This document shows positions 1 through 8,470 of a DNA stretch of 64,000 nucleotides, piece after piece (position 1 is the stretch's first letter; every line of letters starts with the position of its first letter). The notes beneath the pieces are model-generated. The model was given only the letters and a program-made list of their open reading frames with translations. It made no database searches and was not told the origin of the DNA. A program made the translations under genes and the position numbers. This DNA comes from UBA1181 sp963648205 (GTDB taxonomy: Bacteria; Bacteroidota; Bacteroidia; Bacteroidales; Paludibacteraceae): contig CAVJCT010000042.1 of the NCBI GenBank assembly GCA_963648205.1, positions 1 through 64,000 of the forward strand. Direction: 5' to 3'.

Positions 1-26
1 ATTTATTATTTATTATTTATTTACAC

Positions 27-34
27 TAAATTTG
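27..34 (+). promoter_or_regulatory. Bacteroidetes -7 box before tRNA-like sequence
   Basis: TAAATTTG matches the Bacteroidetes -7 consensus TAnnTTTG seen before most transcription units in this window. It lies about 50 nt before the tRNA-like sequence at 86-162. No clear TTTG -33 element is visible in the AT-rich stretch upstream, and the window edge is close. Confidence 0.4.
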
Positions 35-85
35 CAAAAGGAAAGAATGACATCATAATTAACTTAATTCCAAGGAAGTATATAT

Positions 86-162
86 GGAAGAGATACTTAG
101 TAGTAGGTCAGAGCAAATGACTCATAATCATTAGGTCGCAGGTTCAATCCCTGCAGGATCCA
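86..162 (+). tRNA. tRNA-Met(CAT)-like sequence with degenerate 5' half
   Basis: The 3' half is a clean tRNA. The anticodon stem AATGA/TCATT is perfect around loop CTCATAA (anticodon CAT, 123-125). The T arm GCAGG/CCTGC encloses TTCAATC, and the acceptor 3' strand AGGATCC plus discriminator A ends at 162. The 5' half does not fit: the acceptor 5' strand should read GGATCCT but only GGA matches, and the D stem is poor. This may be a pseudo-tRNA, or the 3' fragment left at an integration site by an element that recombined in a tRNA-Met or tRNA-Ile2 gene. An unusual phage-encoded tRNA is the alternative. Confidence 0.5.
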
Positions 163-173
163 CAATTATTTAT

Positions 174-181
174 TATATTTG
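174..181 (+). promoter_or_regulatory. -7 box before the 345-aa gene
   Basis: TATATTTG fits the TAnnTTTG consensus and lies 19 nt before the ATG at 201, which would leave a leader of about 12 nt. No convincing -33 element is present, because that position falls within the 3' end of the tRNA-like sequence. Confidence 0.35.
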
Positions 182-200
182 TACTAAAATTTCAGAAGAA

Positions 201-1238
201 ATGCCAACAAATCAATATAACACTCAGGCGAGACAGCAGGTTAGCAGTCAGCCTAAATGGTATCAATATATATCCCCCTATATAGACAAAGCATCCAGAG
301 AGATGGATGACATCAATAAGAGGAAGGAAGCCTATATAAAGACATTCAAAGAATATGCCTCAAACGCCGCAGAACAGGCGAAGAACTATGCATCAAATGC
401 AAAGGAACAAATTAAATACTACACGCCAATAGCAAAAGACAGAGCGAAAGAATATGTTTCTAACGTATGGGATAAAGTGAAAAACTACGACTATTCAAAC
501 ATACCAAAGGACTTAAAAGAGGTCTATGATGAGAACATGCCTAGTTGGTTAAGATATGACGCACCCCCAGCTGAGGCACCACACAAACCTGCAAGACCAT
601 ATAGAAGGGAGACTTTACCAGATCCCATATGGAATACAGGAGGTGTTGGACATGTACTTTTGCAGCCTGCAATGACTGAGTTGAAAGATGATGCAGTTAA
701 TAAGTGGGGTTATGTAAAACCTATGAATGCTATGGGATTTACACCGCAAGCAAGGACACTGACCAACAAGGATTTCGGAGAACCAATGAAGCAATTTGTA
801 GACTCCGTTAATGTAGCAACATTTGACCGTTTAGTTCCCAATTGGAGAGAAAGGACTGCAAATGGGGACACTGTGAGAGTTCTTGTGAGAGGAAGCGACT
901 ATTCACCTAACTACGGAGGACGTAGCAAAGGGATACCATACATGCTTATGAATCCACAAGGACAAGCAGAATATACTTTGGGTTCATGGACTGCGGAAAC
1001 CACAAAAAACGACATTACAACTAAAGATGTCTATGACTTCAGAGACATAAATATGAAACCAGGAACATTCTATGCTTGGTGGAGATCCAACGCTGTTCCT
1101 GTACTTAACACAATGGAAGATCGTCCAGAAAATGAGAAACTAAAAATAGAAATAAAGAGAAGGAGGATACCCGAGTGGGTACATACACTACTTGGGAATG
1201 AGCTAGCTCCTCCATACAAAAATAGTACTAACCACTAA
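201..1238 (+). CDS. Unrecognised 345-aa protein with N-terminal amphipathic helical repeats; possibly phage-derived
   Basis: I do not recognise the family. There is no signal peptide or membrane segment. Residues about 20-110 are a charged, Ala/Tyr/Lys-rich helical stretch with a loose 11-residue period (units such as EYASNAAEQAKNY and YASNAKEQIKYY), resembling LEA or apolipoprotein-type amphipathic helices. Residues about 115-345 look like a compact domain rich in Trp, Tyr, Pro and Arg. The gene follows a tRNA fragment by 38 nt and precedes a tiny membrane-protein gene with a strong Shine-Dalgarno. Arg is coded mostly by AGA/AGG, unlike the CGT/CGC-richer core genes nearby. A structural or membrane-binding protein of a phage or integrative element is a guess. 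Confidence 0.6.
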   Translation: MPTNQYNTQARQQVSSQPKWYQYISPYIDKASREMDDINKRKEAYIKTFKEYASNAAEQAKNYASNAKEQIKYYTPIAKDRAKEYVSNVWDKVKNYDYSNIPKDLKEVYDENMPSWLRYDAPPAEAPHKPARPYRRETLPDPIWNTGGVGHVLLQPAMTELKDDAVNKWGYVKPMNAMGFTPQARTLTNKDFGEPMKQFVDSVNVATFDRLVPNWRERTANGDTVRVLVRGSDYSPNYGGRSKGIPYMLMNPQGQAEYTLGSWTAETTKNDITTKDVYDFRDINMKPGTFYAWWRSNAVPVLNTMEDRPENEKLKIEIKRRRIPEWVHTLLGNELAPPYKNSTNH

Positions 1239-1239
1239 A

Positions 1240-1246
1240 AAGGAGG
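1240..1246 (+). promoter_or_regulatory. Strong Shine-Dalgarno for the 73-aa membrane protein
   Basis: AAGGAGG sits 5 nt before the ATG at 1252. Bacteroidetes genes seldom carry a strong Shine-Dalgarno, and neighbouring host genes here do not, so this site fixes the start and hints at foreign origin. Confidence 0.7.
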
Positions 1247-1251
1247 TTTAT

Positions 1252-1473
1252 ATGAATAATTTTGAATTTTTTGCGTTTTACACTTGTTGTATGGCAATGC
1301 CAACACTAATATTCTTTGTGTCTTCAGTAGTGGCAAAATTGAAAAATGGTGCCTATAGAAACGTATCCAAGACTCTCGATGTCATTGGATTGTTATCTAT
1401 TCCAGCGGCATTCATGTTATTCACAAGTGTTATTGCTCTTGGAGCAGGAGTAGATCCAAGTCCTATGGACTAA
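1252..1473 (+). CDS. Small two-helix membrane protein (holin-like size)
   Basis: 73 residues with two predicted membrane segments (about residues 5-28 and 44-66), joined by a short basic loop (KLKNGAYRNVSK) and ending in a short acidic tail. It starts 13 nt after the preceding gene, so the two are probably co-transcribed. Size and topology fit a phage holin or a small plasmid/phage membrane protein, but no family motif is visible, so this is inference from topology and context only. The strong Shine-Dalgarno decides the start. Confidence 0.55.
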   Translation: MNNFEFFAFYTCCMAMPTLIFFVSSVVAKLKNGAYRNVSKTLDVIGLLSIPAAFMLFTSVIALGAGVDPSPMD

Positions 1474-1661
1474 ATGTGTTATATCGAAATAACCATACTT
1501 TTGAACAATATACATAGGTTAATGATATCATAGATTGAGTTTATTGCGATGGTTTGTTGTGAAACACGCCATTGCGCCAGCCCCGATAGTTCAAGGTTTT
1601 CTTACGAAATTGGTGATAGGTTGTTCTTCCATTTTCATCGTCGCAAAGGCACAGAGGAATA

Positions 1662-1691
1662 TTGGAAAACTCAAATTTATTCGTAAATTTG
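1662..1691 (+). promoter_or_regulatory. Promoter of the DUF6089-uppS-bamA-ompH operon
   Basis: TTG at 1662-1664 and TAAATTTG at 1684-1691 are separated by 19 nt, an excellent fit to the Bacteroidetes housekeeping promoter. A leader of about 115 nt follows before the ATG at 1815. The rest of the 1474-1814 intergenic stretch shows no gene I can support. Confidence 0.7.
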
Positions 1692-1814
1692 CACTTAATT
1701 TTGTATCTGCGATTTAGTGTCTTCAGTTACAAAATAATTGAGCAAACGAACTGATCGCAAAATAAAGCAGTGTGATTTCCGTTTCAGAAAGTGTAGACAT
1801 TTTTAAAAAGATTG

Positions 1815-2528
1815 ATGTACATAAAAAATAAAATTGTCAAGTTAATTCTTTTGGCAGGTTGTCTGCTCCTTATCGCAGGTCCAGCCAACGCTCAAGTGAG
1901 ATACTTGGGCGAGTTGGGTATTTTAGGCGGAGGCTCCTACTACAATGGAGATGCCAACTCTCGTAAAATATTCAAAGACACACACTTAGCATTTGGAGGA
2001 TTGCTCAGAGCGCACGTTACCAACCGTTTTATGATCAAAATCAGCGTTATCAAAGGCGGGGCTTCGGGCGACACACGCGATTTCAAAAATCTTCTTCCTA
2101 ACGGACAACAGGCAGACTTCAGCCAGAATTTCTGGGATATCGGTCTGCATTTCGAGCATAATTTCTGCAAGTTTGGTATGGACTCGTGGGACCGCGAACT
2201 TCGTCGGCACACACCTTATATATTAGTGGGTCCGGGATTTTCCATCTACGAACATTGGTCAGGCAATAAGCACACCTTCAATTTCACATTCGGCGTGGGC
2301 TACAAATTTAAGTTGAGCGAGCGATGCAACGTGGGCGTGGAATGGTCAATGCGGAAACTCTTCGTGGACGATTTCGACGTTACCAGACCAACAAACAAAA
2401 TCTTGGATGACCCCTACAATGCCGGTCACTCGTGGATAAAAAATAATGATTACTATACATGCGCCTTCGTGTTCATCTCATTTGACCTGCTGAAACGAAA
2501 AGGTGCTTGTAGAACGCTTCAATTTTAG
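1815..2528 (+). CDS. DUF6089-family outer-membrane beta-barrel protein
   Basis: 237 residues. An N-terminal signal peptide (hydrophobic core ILLAGCLLLIAG, cleavage after ANA) is followed by alternating beta-strand sequence (GELGILGGGSYYNGD, HLAFGGLLRAHV, FNFTFGVGYKFKL) typical of a small outer-membrane barrel. DUF6089 proteins commonly sit directly upstream of isoprenyl transferase and bamA in Bacteroidetes, as here. The function is not established, but the context suggests envelope biogenesis. The ATG at 1815 is preferred over the TTG immediately before it. It is first in the operon, and its stop lies 4 nt before the uppS start. Confidence 0.8.
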   Translation: MYIKNKIVKLILLAGCLLLIAGPANAQVRYLGELGILGGGSYYNGDANSRKIFKDTHLAFGGLLRAHVTNRFMIKISVIKGGASGDTRDFKNLLPNGQQADFSQNFWDIGLHFEHNFCKFGMDSWDRELRRHTPYILVGPGFSIYEHWSGNKHTFNFTFGVGYKFKLSERCNVGVEWSMRKLFVDDFDVTRPTNKILDDPYNAGHSWIKNNDYYTCAFVFISFDLLKRKGACRTLQF

Positions 2529-2532
2529 AAAG

Positions 2533-3285
2533 ATGTCTGCATTTGATTCAATTGATAAAAATAGAGTTCCTCAACACGTGGCTATCATTATGGATGGAAA
2601 CGGTCGTTGGGCGAAACGTCATGGCAAAGAGCGAGTTTTTGGTCACCAAGCCGGAGTTGATTCCGTCGACAAGGTTACCGAGGCAGCTTCTAACTTGGGT
2701 GTCAAGTACTTGACGCTCTACGCTTTCTCCACCGAGAACTGGAATCGTCCGAAGGCTGAGGTCAACGCTTTGATGGAGATCCTCGCCTACTCACTCCGTG
2801 CCTACATCAACAAAATCAGCAGTAATAACGTTCGCTTGCGTGTGATTGGAGATATCGACAATTTGACAGAGAAGGCGCAAGAAAATCTTCGTGCAGCCAT
2901 CCAAGAGACGGAGCAAAACACTGGTCTCAACCTCGTGTTGGCTCTCAACTATTCCGCACGATGGGAAATCACCACTGCGGCGAAGAAAATCGCAACGGAC
3001 GCTAAAAACGGCGTTATTCAACCAGAAGACATCACCGAAGCGACTTTCCCTAATTATTTGGCGACTCAAGGAATGCCAGACCCCGATTTGCTAATCCGCA
3101 CCAGCGGTGAACTTCGAATCAGCAATTTCTTGCTTTGGCAACTCTCCTACGCAGAACTCTATTTCACCGACATCTGTTGGCCTGATTTCAAAGGAGAACA
3201 ATTCTTTGAAGCAGTTTTAGACTATCAAAAACGAGAGAGACGATACGGAAAAACAAGCGAACAAGTGCAGAACGAAAACGCTTAA
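2533..3285 (+). CDS. uppS: Isoprenyl transferase (undecaprenyl diphosphate synthase)
   Basis: 250 residues, cis-prenyltransferase family. It condenses isopentenyl diphosphate units onto farnesyl diphosphate to make undecaprenyl diphosphate, the lipid carrier for peptidoglycan and surface glycans. The catalytic motif MDGNGRWA is at residues 20-27 (Asp21 binds Mg), followed by FSTENWNRP and the C-terminal RTSGELRISNFL and ELYFTD motifs that bind isopentenyl diphosphate. An in-frame ATG 30 nt upstream would overlap the DUF6089 gene and add a non-conserved tail, so 2533 is chosen. It lies between DUF6089 and bamA in a cell-envelope operon. Confidence 0.95.
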   Translation: MSAFDSIDKNRVPQHVAIIMDGNGRWAKRHGKERVFGHQAGVDSVDKVTEAASNLGVKYLTLYAFSTENWNRPKAEVNALMEILAYSLRAYINKISSNNVRLRVIGDIDNLTEKAQENLRAAIQETEQNTGLNLVLALNYSARWEITTAAKKIATDAKNGVIQPEDITEATFPNYLATQGMPDPDLLIRTSGELRISNFLLWQLSYAELYFTDICWPDFKGEQFFEAVLDYQKRERRYGKTSEQVQNENA

Positions 3286-3343
3286 CACGTTGAGTCTCAC
3301 TTTTTTGTAGAACCTTTCAATTCGTTCACGATAACCATTCAAA

Positions 3344-6055
3344 ATGAACAGATTTTCAGCTTGCATCTTTCTGCTTACACTGCTTATTTCAATGACTGCC
3401 ACACACGCACAAGAAGTCGCAACAGACTCTCCCAGCGTGGTTTCCGACAGCATTGTAGCAGATTCTACCACTACGAAACAACCTGTCAAAGAATCTACGT
3501 ACACTCCGAATATCAACTACACGGACGCTCCGAAGGAATACGAGATCGCGGACATCACCGTCAGTGGAAAATGCCATTATGACAAATCTGTAATCATCAG
3601 TTACTCAGGACTTTCGAAAGGTCAAAAGATTAAAGTTCCAGGAGATAACATCAGCAAGGCTGTGAAACGCTTCTGGAAACAAGGTCTCTTTTCGGATGTG
3701 AAAATTTCTGCTACCAAAACAGACGGACAAAAGATTTGGCTCGACATCGCCTTGCAACCCCGCGACCGTATCACCGATGTCATTATGACGGGTGTGAAGG
3801 ATAAAGACAGAGAAGACTTATTGAAAGAATTGCCTATCAAAAAAGGTGGACAATTGACACCGAACCTCATCGTCCGCACAAAAACGTTGCTCAAAAAGCA
3901 CTTTGCAAGCGATGGTTACAAAAATGCAGAAATCTCTCTTATCGCAAAAAACGACCCTCGTGTACCCAACAATGTCAAAGTCTACATTGACATCAACAAG
4001 GGCAAAAAGGTGAAAATACATAAAATCTATATGTATGGTCTTCATGAAATGGAAGCCAAGAAGGTGAAGCGAGCCATGAAGAAGACGAAAGAGAGGAGTC
4101 TTGTTACCATCTTCAAGTCTAAAAAATTTATTGACGAAGAGTATATCAACGATAAAGGAAACGCAATCGACAAGTTCAACGAGTTCGGATTTAGAGATGC
4201 CGTTCTTGTATGTGATAGCGTAGTTCCCTACCCTGAGAAAGCCAACCGTGTGGATATCCACATGACCTTTGAAGAGGGTAAAAAATACTACTTCAGAAAC
4301 ATCACCTGGGTGGGCAACACCATCTATTCGAGCGATGCTTTGTCCGCTGTTCTCGGAATCAAACGAGGCGACGTCTATAACCAAAAACTGCTCAACGACC
4401 GTTTGATGGCAGATGAAGACGCTATGTCGAACCTCTACATGGACAATGGTTACCTCTTCTTCAATGTTGAGCCTGTGGAGGTGAATGTTGAGGGAGATTC
4501 TATTGATATCGAGCTTCGCATCTACGAGGGTCAGCAAGCCGTCATCAACAACATTGTCATCACGGGTAATGAGACGATTTACGAGCATGTCGTTCGTCGT
4601 GAACTTCGCACGAAGCCAGGACAACTCTTCAGCAAATCAGACTTGCAACGTTCAGCTCGTGAGTTGGCAGCCACAGGACAGTTCAACCCAGAGACAATGG
4701 ACATCCGACCTGAGCCAGACCCCGAAAACGGTACGGTTGACATTCTCTTCAACCTCGAGCAGAAGAAAAACGACCAAGTGGAGTTGTCATTCGGTTGGGG
4801 TCAGACGGGTGTAACAGGATCTTTGGGATTGAAGTTCACCAACTTCTCAATGCGCAACATCTTCAACAAAGAAGCCTACCATCCATTACCTCAAGGAGAC
4901 GGTCAAACACTCTCGCTCTCCTTCTCGACCAATGCTCGCTACTACACCTCTGCCAGCATTTCGTTCACTGAGCCATGGTTGGGGGGAAACAAACCAACGA
5001 CGTTGCAAACATCCGTCTACTGGTCTAAACAGACAGGTGTCAACAGCCAATACTACTCCGACAACTACTACAACAGCCTCTACTACGATAATTACTCGTA
5101 TAGTTACGCCGCAGCAGCCGACCCAGACAAGTATATTATGACCATCGGTGCAAGTGTCGGTATCGGTAAGCGACTCACTTGGCCAGACGACTATTTCTCC
5201 ATCTACGGAGAGTTGGCATATCGCCACTACTCATTGCAGAACTGGAGTTACTTGGATATCTCCGACGGTCACGCCAACAACATGAGTATCTCAGGAACTT
5301 GGAGTCGAAACTCATTAGACAACCCATACTACACCCGTAGAGGTTCAAAACTCTCGTTGATGGTGCAGTTGACCCCTCCATACTCGCTTTTCAAAGACAA
5401 CAGCCGTATCGACGACTTGGCTACTCGCTACAAAAACGGTAGTTCGGAAGAAGAGCACCGAGGCTTAACCGACGACGAGTATTACGAGATGCAGCAGGAA
5501 CTCTATAAGTGGGTTGAATACTACAAAGTGGAGTTGAAAGCACAAACATTCACGCCGCTCACAGCCGATCAGAAACTCGTGTTGATGACTCGTGTAGAAT
5601 ACGGATTCTTGGGCTACTACAACAAAAACCGTCGTTCTCCGTTTGAAAGATACTATGTCGGTGGTGATGGTATGACAGGTTACAGTAGCACCTACGCAAC
5701 CACTGCCGTTAAAGTGCGCGGTTACGGTAACGGTTCCCTCACGCCAACCGACCCAATCACAGGTCGCGACGCAGGTAACCTTTACTCTCGTCTCTCTATC
5801 GAGTTGAGATACCCATTGATGCTCCAAACATCGACCACTATCTACGCCCTCGCATTTGCCGACGCAGGTAACTGTTGGTCTGAGTTCAAAGATTTCAACC
5901 CATTCAACCTGAAACGTTCATTAGGTTTGGGTGTCAGAATCTTCTTGCCAATGTTAGGACTGATTGGTGTTGACTGGGGTTACGGATTCGACACACCTTA
6001 CGAAGTGGGCGAAGGCGGACATAACTTCCACTTCGTCATCGGACAGGAGTTCTAA
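3344..6055 (+). CDS. bamA: Outer membrane protein assembly factor BamA
   Basis: 903 residues, Omp85 family. The central subunit of the BAM complex, it folds and inserts beta-barrels into the outer membrane. A signal peptide (residues 1-22, ending THA) is followed by a Thr/Ser-rich linker, about five POTRA domains (roughly residues 65-480; visible units start at EIADITVSGK, RITDVIMTGV, KVKIHKIYMYG, YYFRNITWVGN and AVINNIVITGN) and a C-terminal barrel ending in aromatic Phe (GQEF), the usual barrel-insertion signal. It is longer than the E. coli protein (about 810), as usual for Bacteroidetes. It is followed at 52 nt by two Skp/OmpH chaperone genes. Confidence 0.97.
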   Translation: MNRFSACIFLLTLLISMTATHAQEVATDSPSVVSDSIVADSTTTKQPVKESTYTPNINYTDAPKEYEIADITVSGKCHYDKSVIISYSGLSKGQKIKVPGDNISKAVKRFWKQGLFSDVKISATKTDGQKIWLDIALQPRDRITDVIMTGVKDKDREDLLKELPIKKGGQLTPNLIVRTKTLLKKHFASDGYKNAEISLIAKNDPRVPNNVKVYIDINKGKKVKIHKIYMYGLHEMEAKKVKRAMKKTKERSLVTIFKSKKFIDEEYINDKGNAIDKFNEFGFRDAVLVCDSVVPYPEKANRVDIHMTFEEGKKYYFRNITWVGNTIYSSDALSAVLGIKRGDVYNQKLLNDRLMADEDAMSNLYMDNGYLFFNVEPVEVNVEGDSIDIELRIYEGQQAVINNIVITGNETIYEHVVRRELRTKPGQLFSKSDLQRSARELAATGQFNPETMDIRPEPDPENGTVDILFNLEQKKNDQVELSFGWGQTGVTGSLGLKFTNFSMRNIFNKEAYHPLPQGDGQTLSLSFSTNARYYTSASISFTEPWLGGNKPTTLQTSVYWSKQTGVNSQYYSDNYYNSLYYDNYSYSYAAAADPDKYIMTIGASVGIGKRLTWPDDYFSIYGELAYRHYSLQNWSYLDISDGHANNMSISGTWSRNSLDNPYYTRRGSKLSLMVQLTPPYSLFKDNSRIDDLATRYKNGSSEEEHRGLTDDEYYEMQQELYKWVEYYKVELKAQTFTPLTADQKLVLMTRVEYGFLGYYNKNRRSPFERYYVGGDGMTGYSSTYATTAVKVRGYGNGSLTPTDPITGRDAGNLYSRLSIELRYPLMLQTSTTIYALAFADAGNCWSEFKDFNPFNLKRSLGLGVRIFLPMLGLIGVDWGYGFDTPYEVGEGGHNFHFVIGQEF

Positions 6056-6107
6056 ACTGACAACAATAAAAAGAGAAAAAGTAATTTCATTCTAAATTAT
6101 AAAGGAT

Positions 6108-6629
6108 ATGAAAAAAGCAATATTATTAGGATTTGCGCTTTGTGCAGCAATGTTCGCACAAGCCCAGAAGGTAGCCGTTATCGATATGGATTATGTTTTG
6201 AAGAACGTACCGATGTACGAATCTGCCAACGAACAACTCAAACAAGTGTCTGAAAAATGGCAAAAAGAGGTTGAAGCAAAGAACGAAGAGGCAAAAACAA
6301 TGTATAAAAACTACCAAACTGAGGTAGTCTTTCTTTCCGACGAGATGAAGGTGAAGAAAGAGAACGAGATTGTTGCCAAAGAGAAGGAAGCCAATGATTT
6401 GAAACGCAAATATTTCGGTCCACAAGGCGAGTTCTACCAAAAGAGAACCAGTTTGATTCAGCCTATTCAAGACGAGGTGTATGTTGCCGTAAAGCAAGTT
6501 GCCGACACGAAAGGCTATCAAGTAGTGTTGGAAAGAGCCAGCAGCACCAACATCATCTATTTTGCCCCTAAAATCGACATTAGTGACGAAGTGTTGGAGA
6601 AAATGGGTTATGCAGGGAATAATAAATAA
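6108..6629 (+). CDS. OmpH/Skp-family periplasmic chaperone (first copy)
   Basis: 173 residues. A signal peptide (cleavage near AQAQK) is followed by the OmpH fold: a short strand KVAVIDMDYVLKNVP, a long charged coiled-coil hairpin (about residues 45-120, rich in Glu/Lys) and a C-terminal strand YQVVLERASSTNIIYF. Skp holds unfolded outer-membrane proteins in the periplasm and hands them to BamA, whose gene lies directly upstream in the same operon. A second copy follows 54 nt downstream. Confidence 0.93.
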   Translation: MKKAILLGFALCAAMFAQAQKVAVIDMDYVLKNVPMYESANEQLKQVSEKWQKEVEAKNEEAKTMYKNYQTEVVFLSDEMKVKKENEIVAKEKEANDLKRKYFGPQGEFYQKRTSLIQPIQDEVYVAVKQVADTKGYQVVLERASSTNIIYFAPKIDISDEVLEKMGYAGNNK

Positions 6630-6683
6630 CGTATCTTTGCGATAGATTTAATAAACGGAAATAAAATTAAATAACTTATAGAG

Positions 6684-7241
6684 ATGATTAAGAAATTGAT
6701 TTTAGCACTTCTCTGCGCTGCTCCAATCGCAGTATTCGCACAGAATGCCAATGTGAAATTAGGCTATGTTGACATCCAAACATTGTTTTACTCAATGCCT
6801 GAAACAACAGCTGCCGACTCTGCTATTCAAAAATCAGCTGCTCAACATGAGGCTGAAGTAAAGAGAATGGAAGATGAATACACTCGCAAATTGGTAGAAT
6901 ACAAAGAGGGTGAAGCAACTTGGGACGAGACCATCAAGAAGAACAGAATGGAAGAATTGCAGACTTTGCAAACAAAGATGCAAAACTACTACCAACAAGC
7001 ACAGGCTTCTTTGCAGCAAAAGCAACAACAATTGCAAGTTCCTATCTTGGAGAAGTTGAAGAAAGCCATCACTGAAGTAGGTAACGAAGAAGGCTTCCTT
7101 TTCTTGTTCGATCTTAGCCAACTTCAATTCAAATCTAACGATGCCATTGACGCCACCAAGTTCGTTCAAAAGAAATTGGGTATCAAGGTATTGAAAGATC
7201 CTACAGCTGCGTTCCAACAAGCACAAGCAGGTATGAAATAA
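6684..7241 (+). CDS. OmpH/Skp-family periplasmic chaperone (second copy)
   Basis: 185 residues. A signal peptide (IAVFAQ) precedes KLGYVDIQTLFYSMPE, the family's first strand/helix. A coiled-coil arm of about 75 residues, very rich in Gln (QQAQASLQQKQQQLQ), is followed by the closing strand EGFLFLFDLSQLQF. It is diverged from the first copy, so the pair is an old duplication, common in Bacteroidetes bamA operons. It is the last gene of the operon; a hairpin terminator follows 20 nt later. Confidence 0.93.
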   Translation: MIKKLILALLCAAPIAVFAQNANVKLGYVDIQTLFYSMPETTAADSAIQKSAAQHEAEVKRMEDEYTRKLVEYKEGEATWDETIKKNRMEELQTLQTKMQNYYQQAQASLQQKQQQLQVPILEKLKKAITEVGNEEGFLFLFDLSQLQFKSNDAIDATKFVQKKLGIKVLKDPTAAFQQAQAGMK

Positions 7242-7261
7242 GAATTACCTTCACAATAGAA

Positions 7262-7297
7262 AAAGCGGAGAAGTTTTTTACTTTTCCGCTTTCTTTA
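7262..7297. terminator. Bidirectional terminator after the bamA operon
   Basis: A 13-bp stem (AAAGCGGAGAAGT / ACTTTTCCGCTTT, one G-U type mismatch) with a T-run on the plus side and an A-run on the other, placed between convergent genes, so it probably serves both. Confidence 0.8.
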
Positions 7298-7311
7298 TGC
7301 CTTGACGAATA

Positions 7312-7815
7312 TCAATCCGCCCTATTGCCCAACTCAATCACCTCCAAATCTCGTATCTTCGCGCCATCAATAACGAATCGCATCAACGTTCGCACTTTGT
7401 GGAAGCCAAATGTTCCAGCAGCCCCAGGATTCAAGCACATCACCTTCATTTCTGGGTCATACGCAGCCTTTAGAATATGAGAATGGCCACACACAAACAA
7501 CTGCGGTTTTTCTAAATACAAAACCTCTTTTATTCCCGGTGCATATCGTTTAGGATAACCTCCAATGTGAGTCATCACAATCTTCACATCCTCGCACTGA
7601 AATTTCAGAATCTTCTTATAATGCTGACGAACATCTTGACCGTCAATATTTCCATACACTGCACGAATGACCTTTCCCGCAGCACTAAATCGCTCTAAAA
7701 TCTCTAAAGATCCAATATCGCCTGCATGCCACACTTCATCACACTCTGCAAAATACTGCAGGTATCGCTCGTCCCAACAACCATGCGTATCAGACAATAA
7801 TCCAATCTTCTTCAT
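7312..7815 (-). CDS. YfcE/MJ0936-family metallophosphoesterase
   Basis: 167 residues, calcineurin-like phosphoesterase. Metal ligands are visible in order: DTHG (residues 9-12), GDIGS, GNID with VYGNIDGQD, THIGG and GHSH near residue 110. The family hydrolyses phosphodiesters such as bis-pNPP and in some members cyclic nucleotides; the physiological substrate is unknown. It is probably last in a minus-strand run that starts further right; the next gene upstream ends 18 nt before it. Confidence 0.88.
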   Translation of the reverse strand: MKKIGLLSDTHGCWDERYLQYFAECDEVWHAGDIGSLEILERFSAAGKVIRAVYGNIDGQDVRQHYKKILKFQCEDVKIVMTHIGGYPKRYAPGIKEVLYLEKPQLFVCGHSHILKAAYDPEMKVMCLNPGAAGTFGFHKVRTLMRFVIDGAKIRDLEVIELGNRAD

Positions 7816-7833
7816 CTCAAATTCGATTCAAAT

Positions 7834-8442
7834 CTACTCAATTCGGTTCTTTCGATTACGCAACTCTTTACGAACAATTTCTCTGACATAATCGTTGAAT
7901 TTCAGTCCGTAAACCTCTTCTAATTTCTTTCCTAAAACAATAATTTCAGAAACACAGCGAAAGTCGCTACCCGAGACAATAGACTCAAACGAGCCGTTTT
8001 GTTTCACCAATCGCAAGTCGTACACATATTCAGAAACCTTACGCTCGTAGATTCCACCATACGAATAGTTACTCGTCTGTTCATAGCGTTGGAATGCCAA
8101 ATAAGACCCTTCTGGATTGAAATCTTTCCACTCTCCCCAATCCCAATGATAAAAATGACCGCCAACTCTCACCTGTTTCTTCTCAGGGTCAAAATCGTAC
8201 GTCTTTCTTGAGAAGACAAGGAAAAGTCCGACAGCGACTAATAAAATCATAAGTAGGAAATCCTTCATAAAGAAATTCAAGAGGATGTCGCTCCAACGCA
8301 TAAAAGGAGCTTCAAACGTAACCGCGTGGTGAATCCACACTAAAAGTACCGCCAAAGCTCCAAAAATCGACATACTTCCCAGAACCACCACTGGAACGGG
8401 GAAGTAACTTCCTTTATTCACTGTGATAATTTTGTCTTGCAT
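7834..8442 (-). CDS. Membrane protein of unknown function, two helices
   Basis: 202 residues; family not recognised. Two membrane helices (about residues 17-38 and 58-80) are followed by a soluble domain of about 120 residues with beta-rich sequence (KTYDFDPEKKQVRVGG, YEQTSNYSYGGIYERK). The arrangement resembles PH-like or membrane-anchored sensory domains, but no motif confirms it. It is close to the phosphoesterase (18 nt) and the DUF4954 gene (28 nt), so probably co-transcribed. Confidence 0.7.
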   Translation of the reverse strand: MQDKIITVNKGSYFPVPVVVLGSMSIFGALAVLLVWIHHAVTFEAPFMRWSDILLNFFMKDFLLMILLVAVGLFLVFSRKTYDFDPEKKQVRVGGHFYHWDWGEWKDFNPEGSYLAFQRYEQTSNYSYGGIYERKVSEYVYDLRLVKQNGSFESIVSGSDFRCVSEIIVLGKKLEEVYGLKFNDYVREIVRKELRNRKNRIE

Positions 8443-8470
8443 ATTCTTTACTTCCTTAAAAATTTCATTC

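Noticed and set aside
1535..1717. 60-codon open frame starting at TTG between the small membrane gene and DUF6089
   Set aside because: It overlaps the operon promoter (1662-1691), has no ribosome site and no family resemblance; treated as chance.
3818..4624. 268-codon open frame on the minus strand inside bamA
   Set aside because: It is a shadow of the highly conserved bamA reading frame; no start context or protein family.
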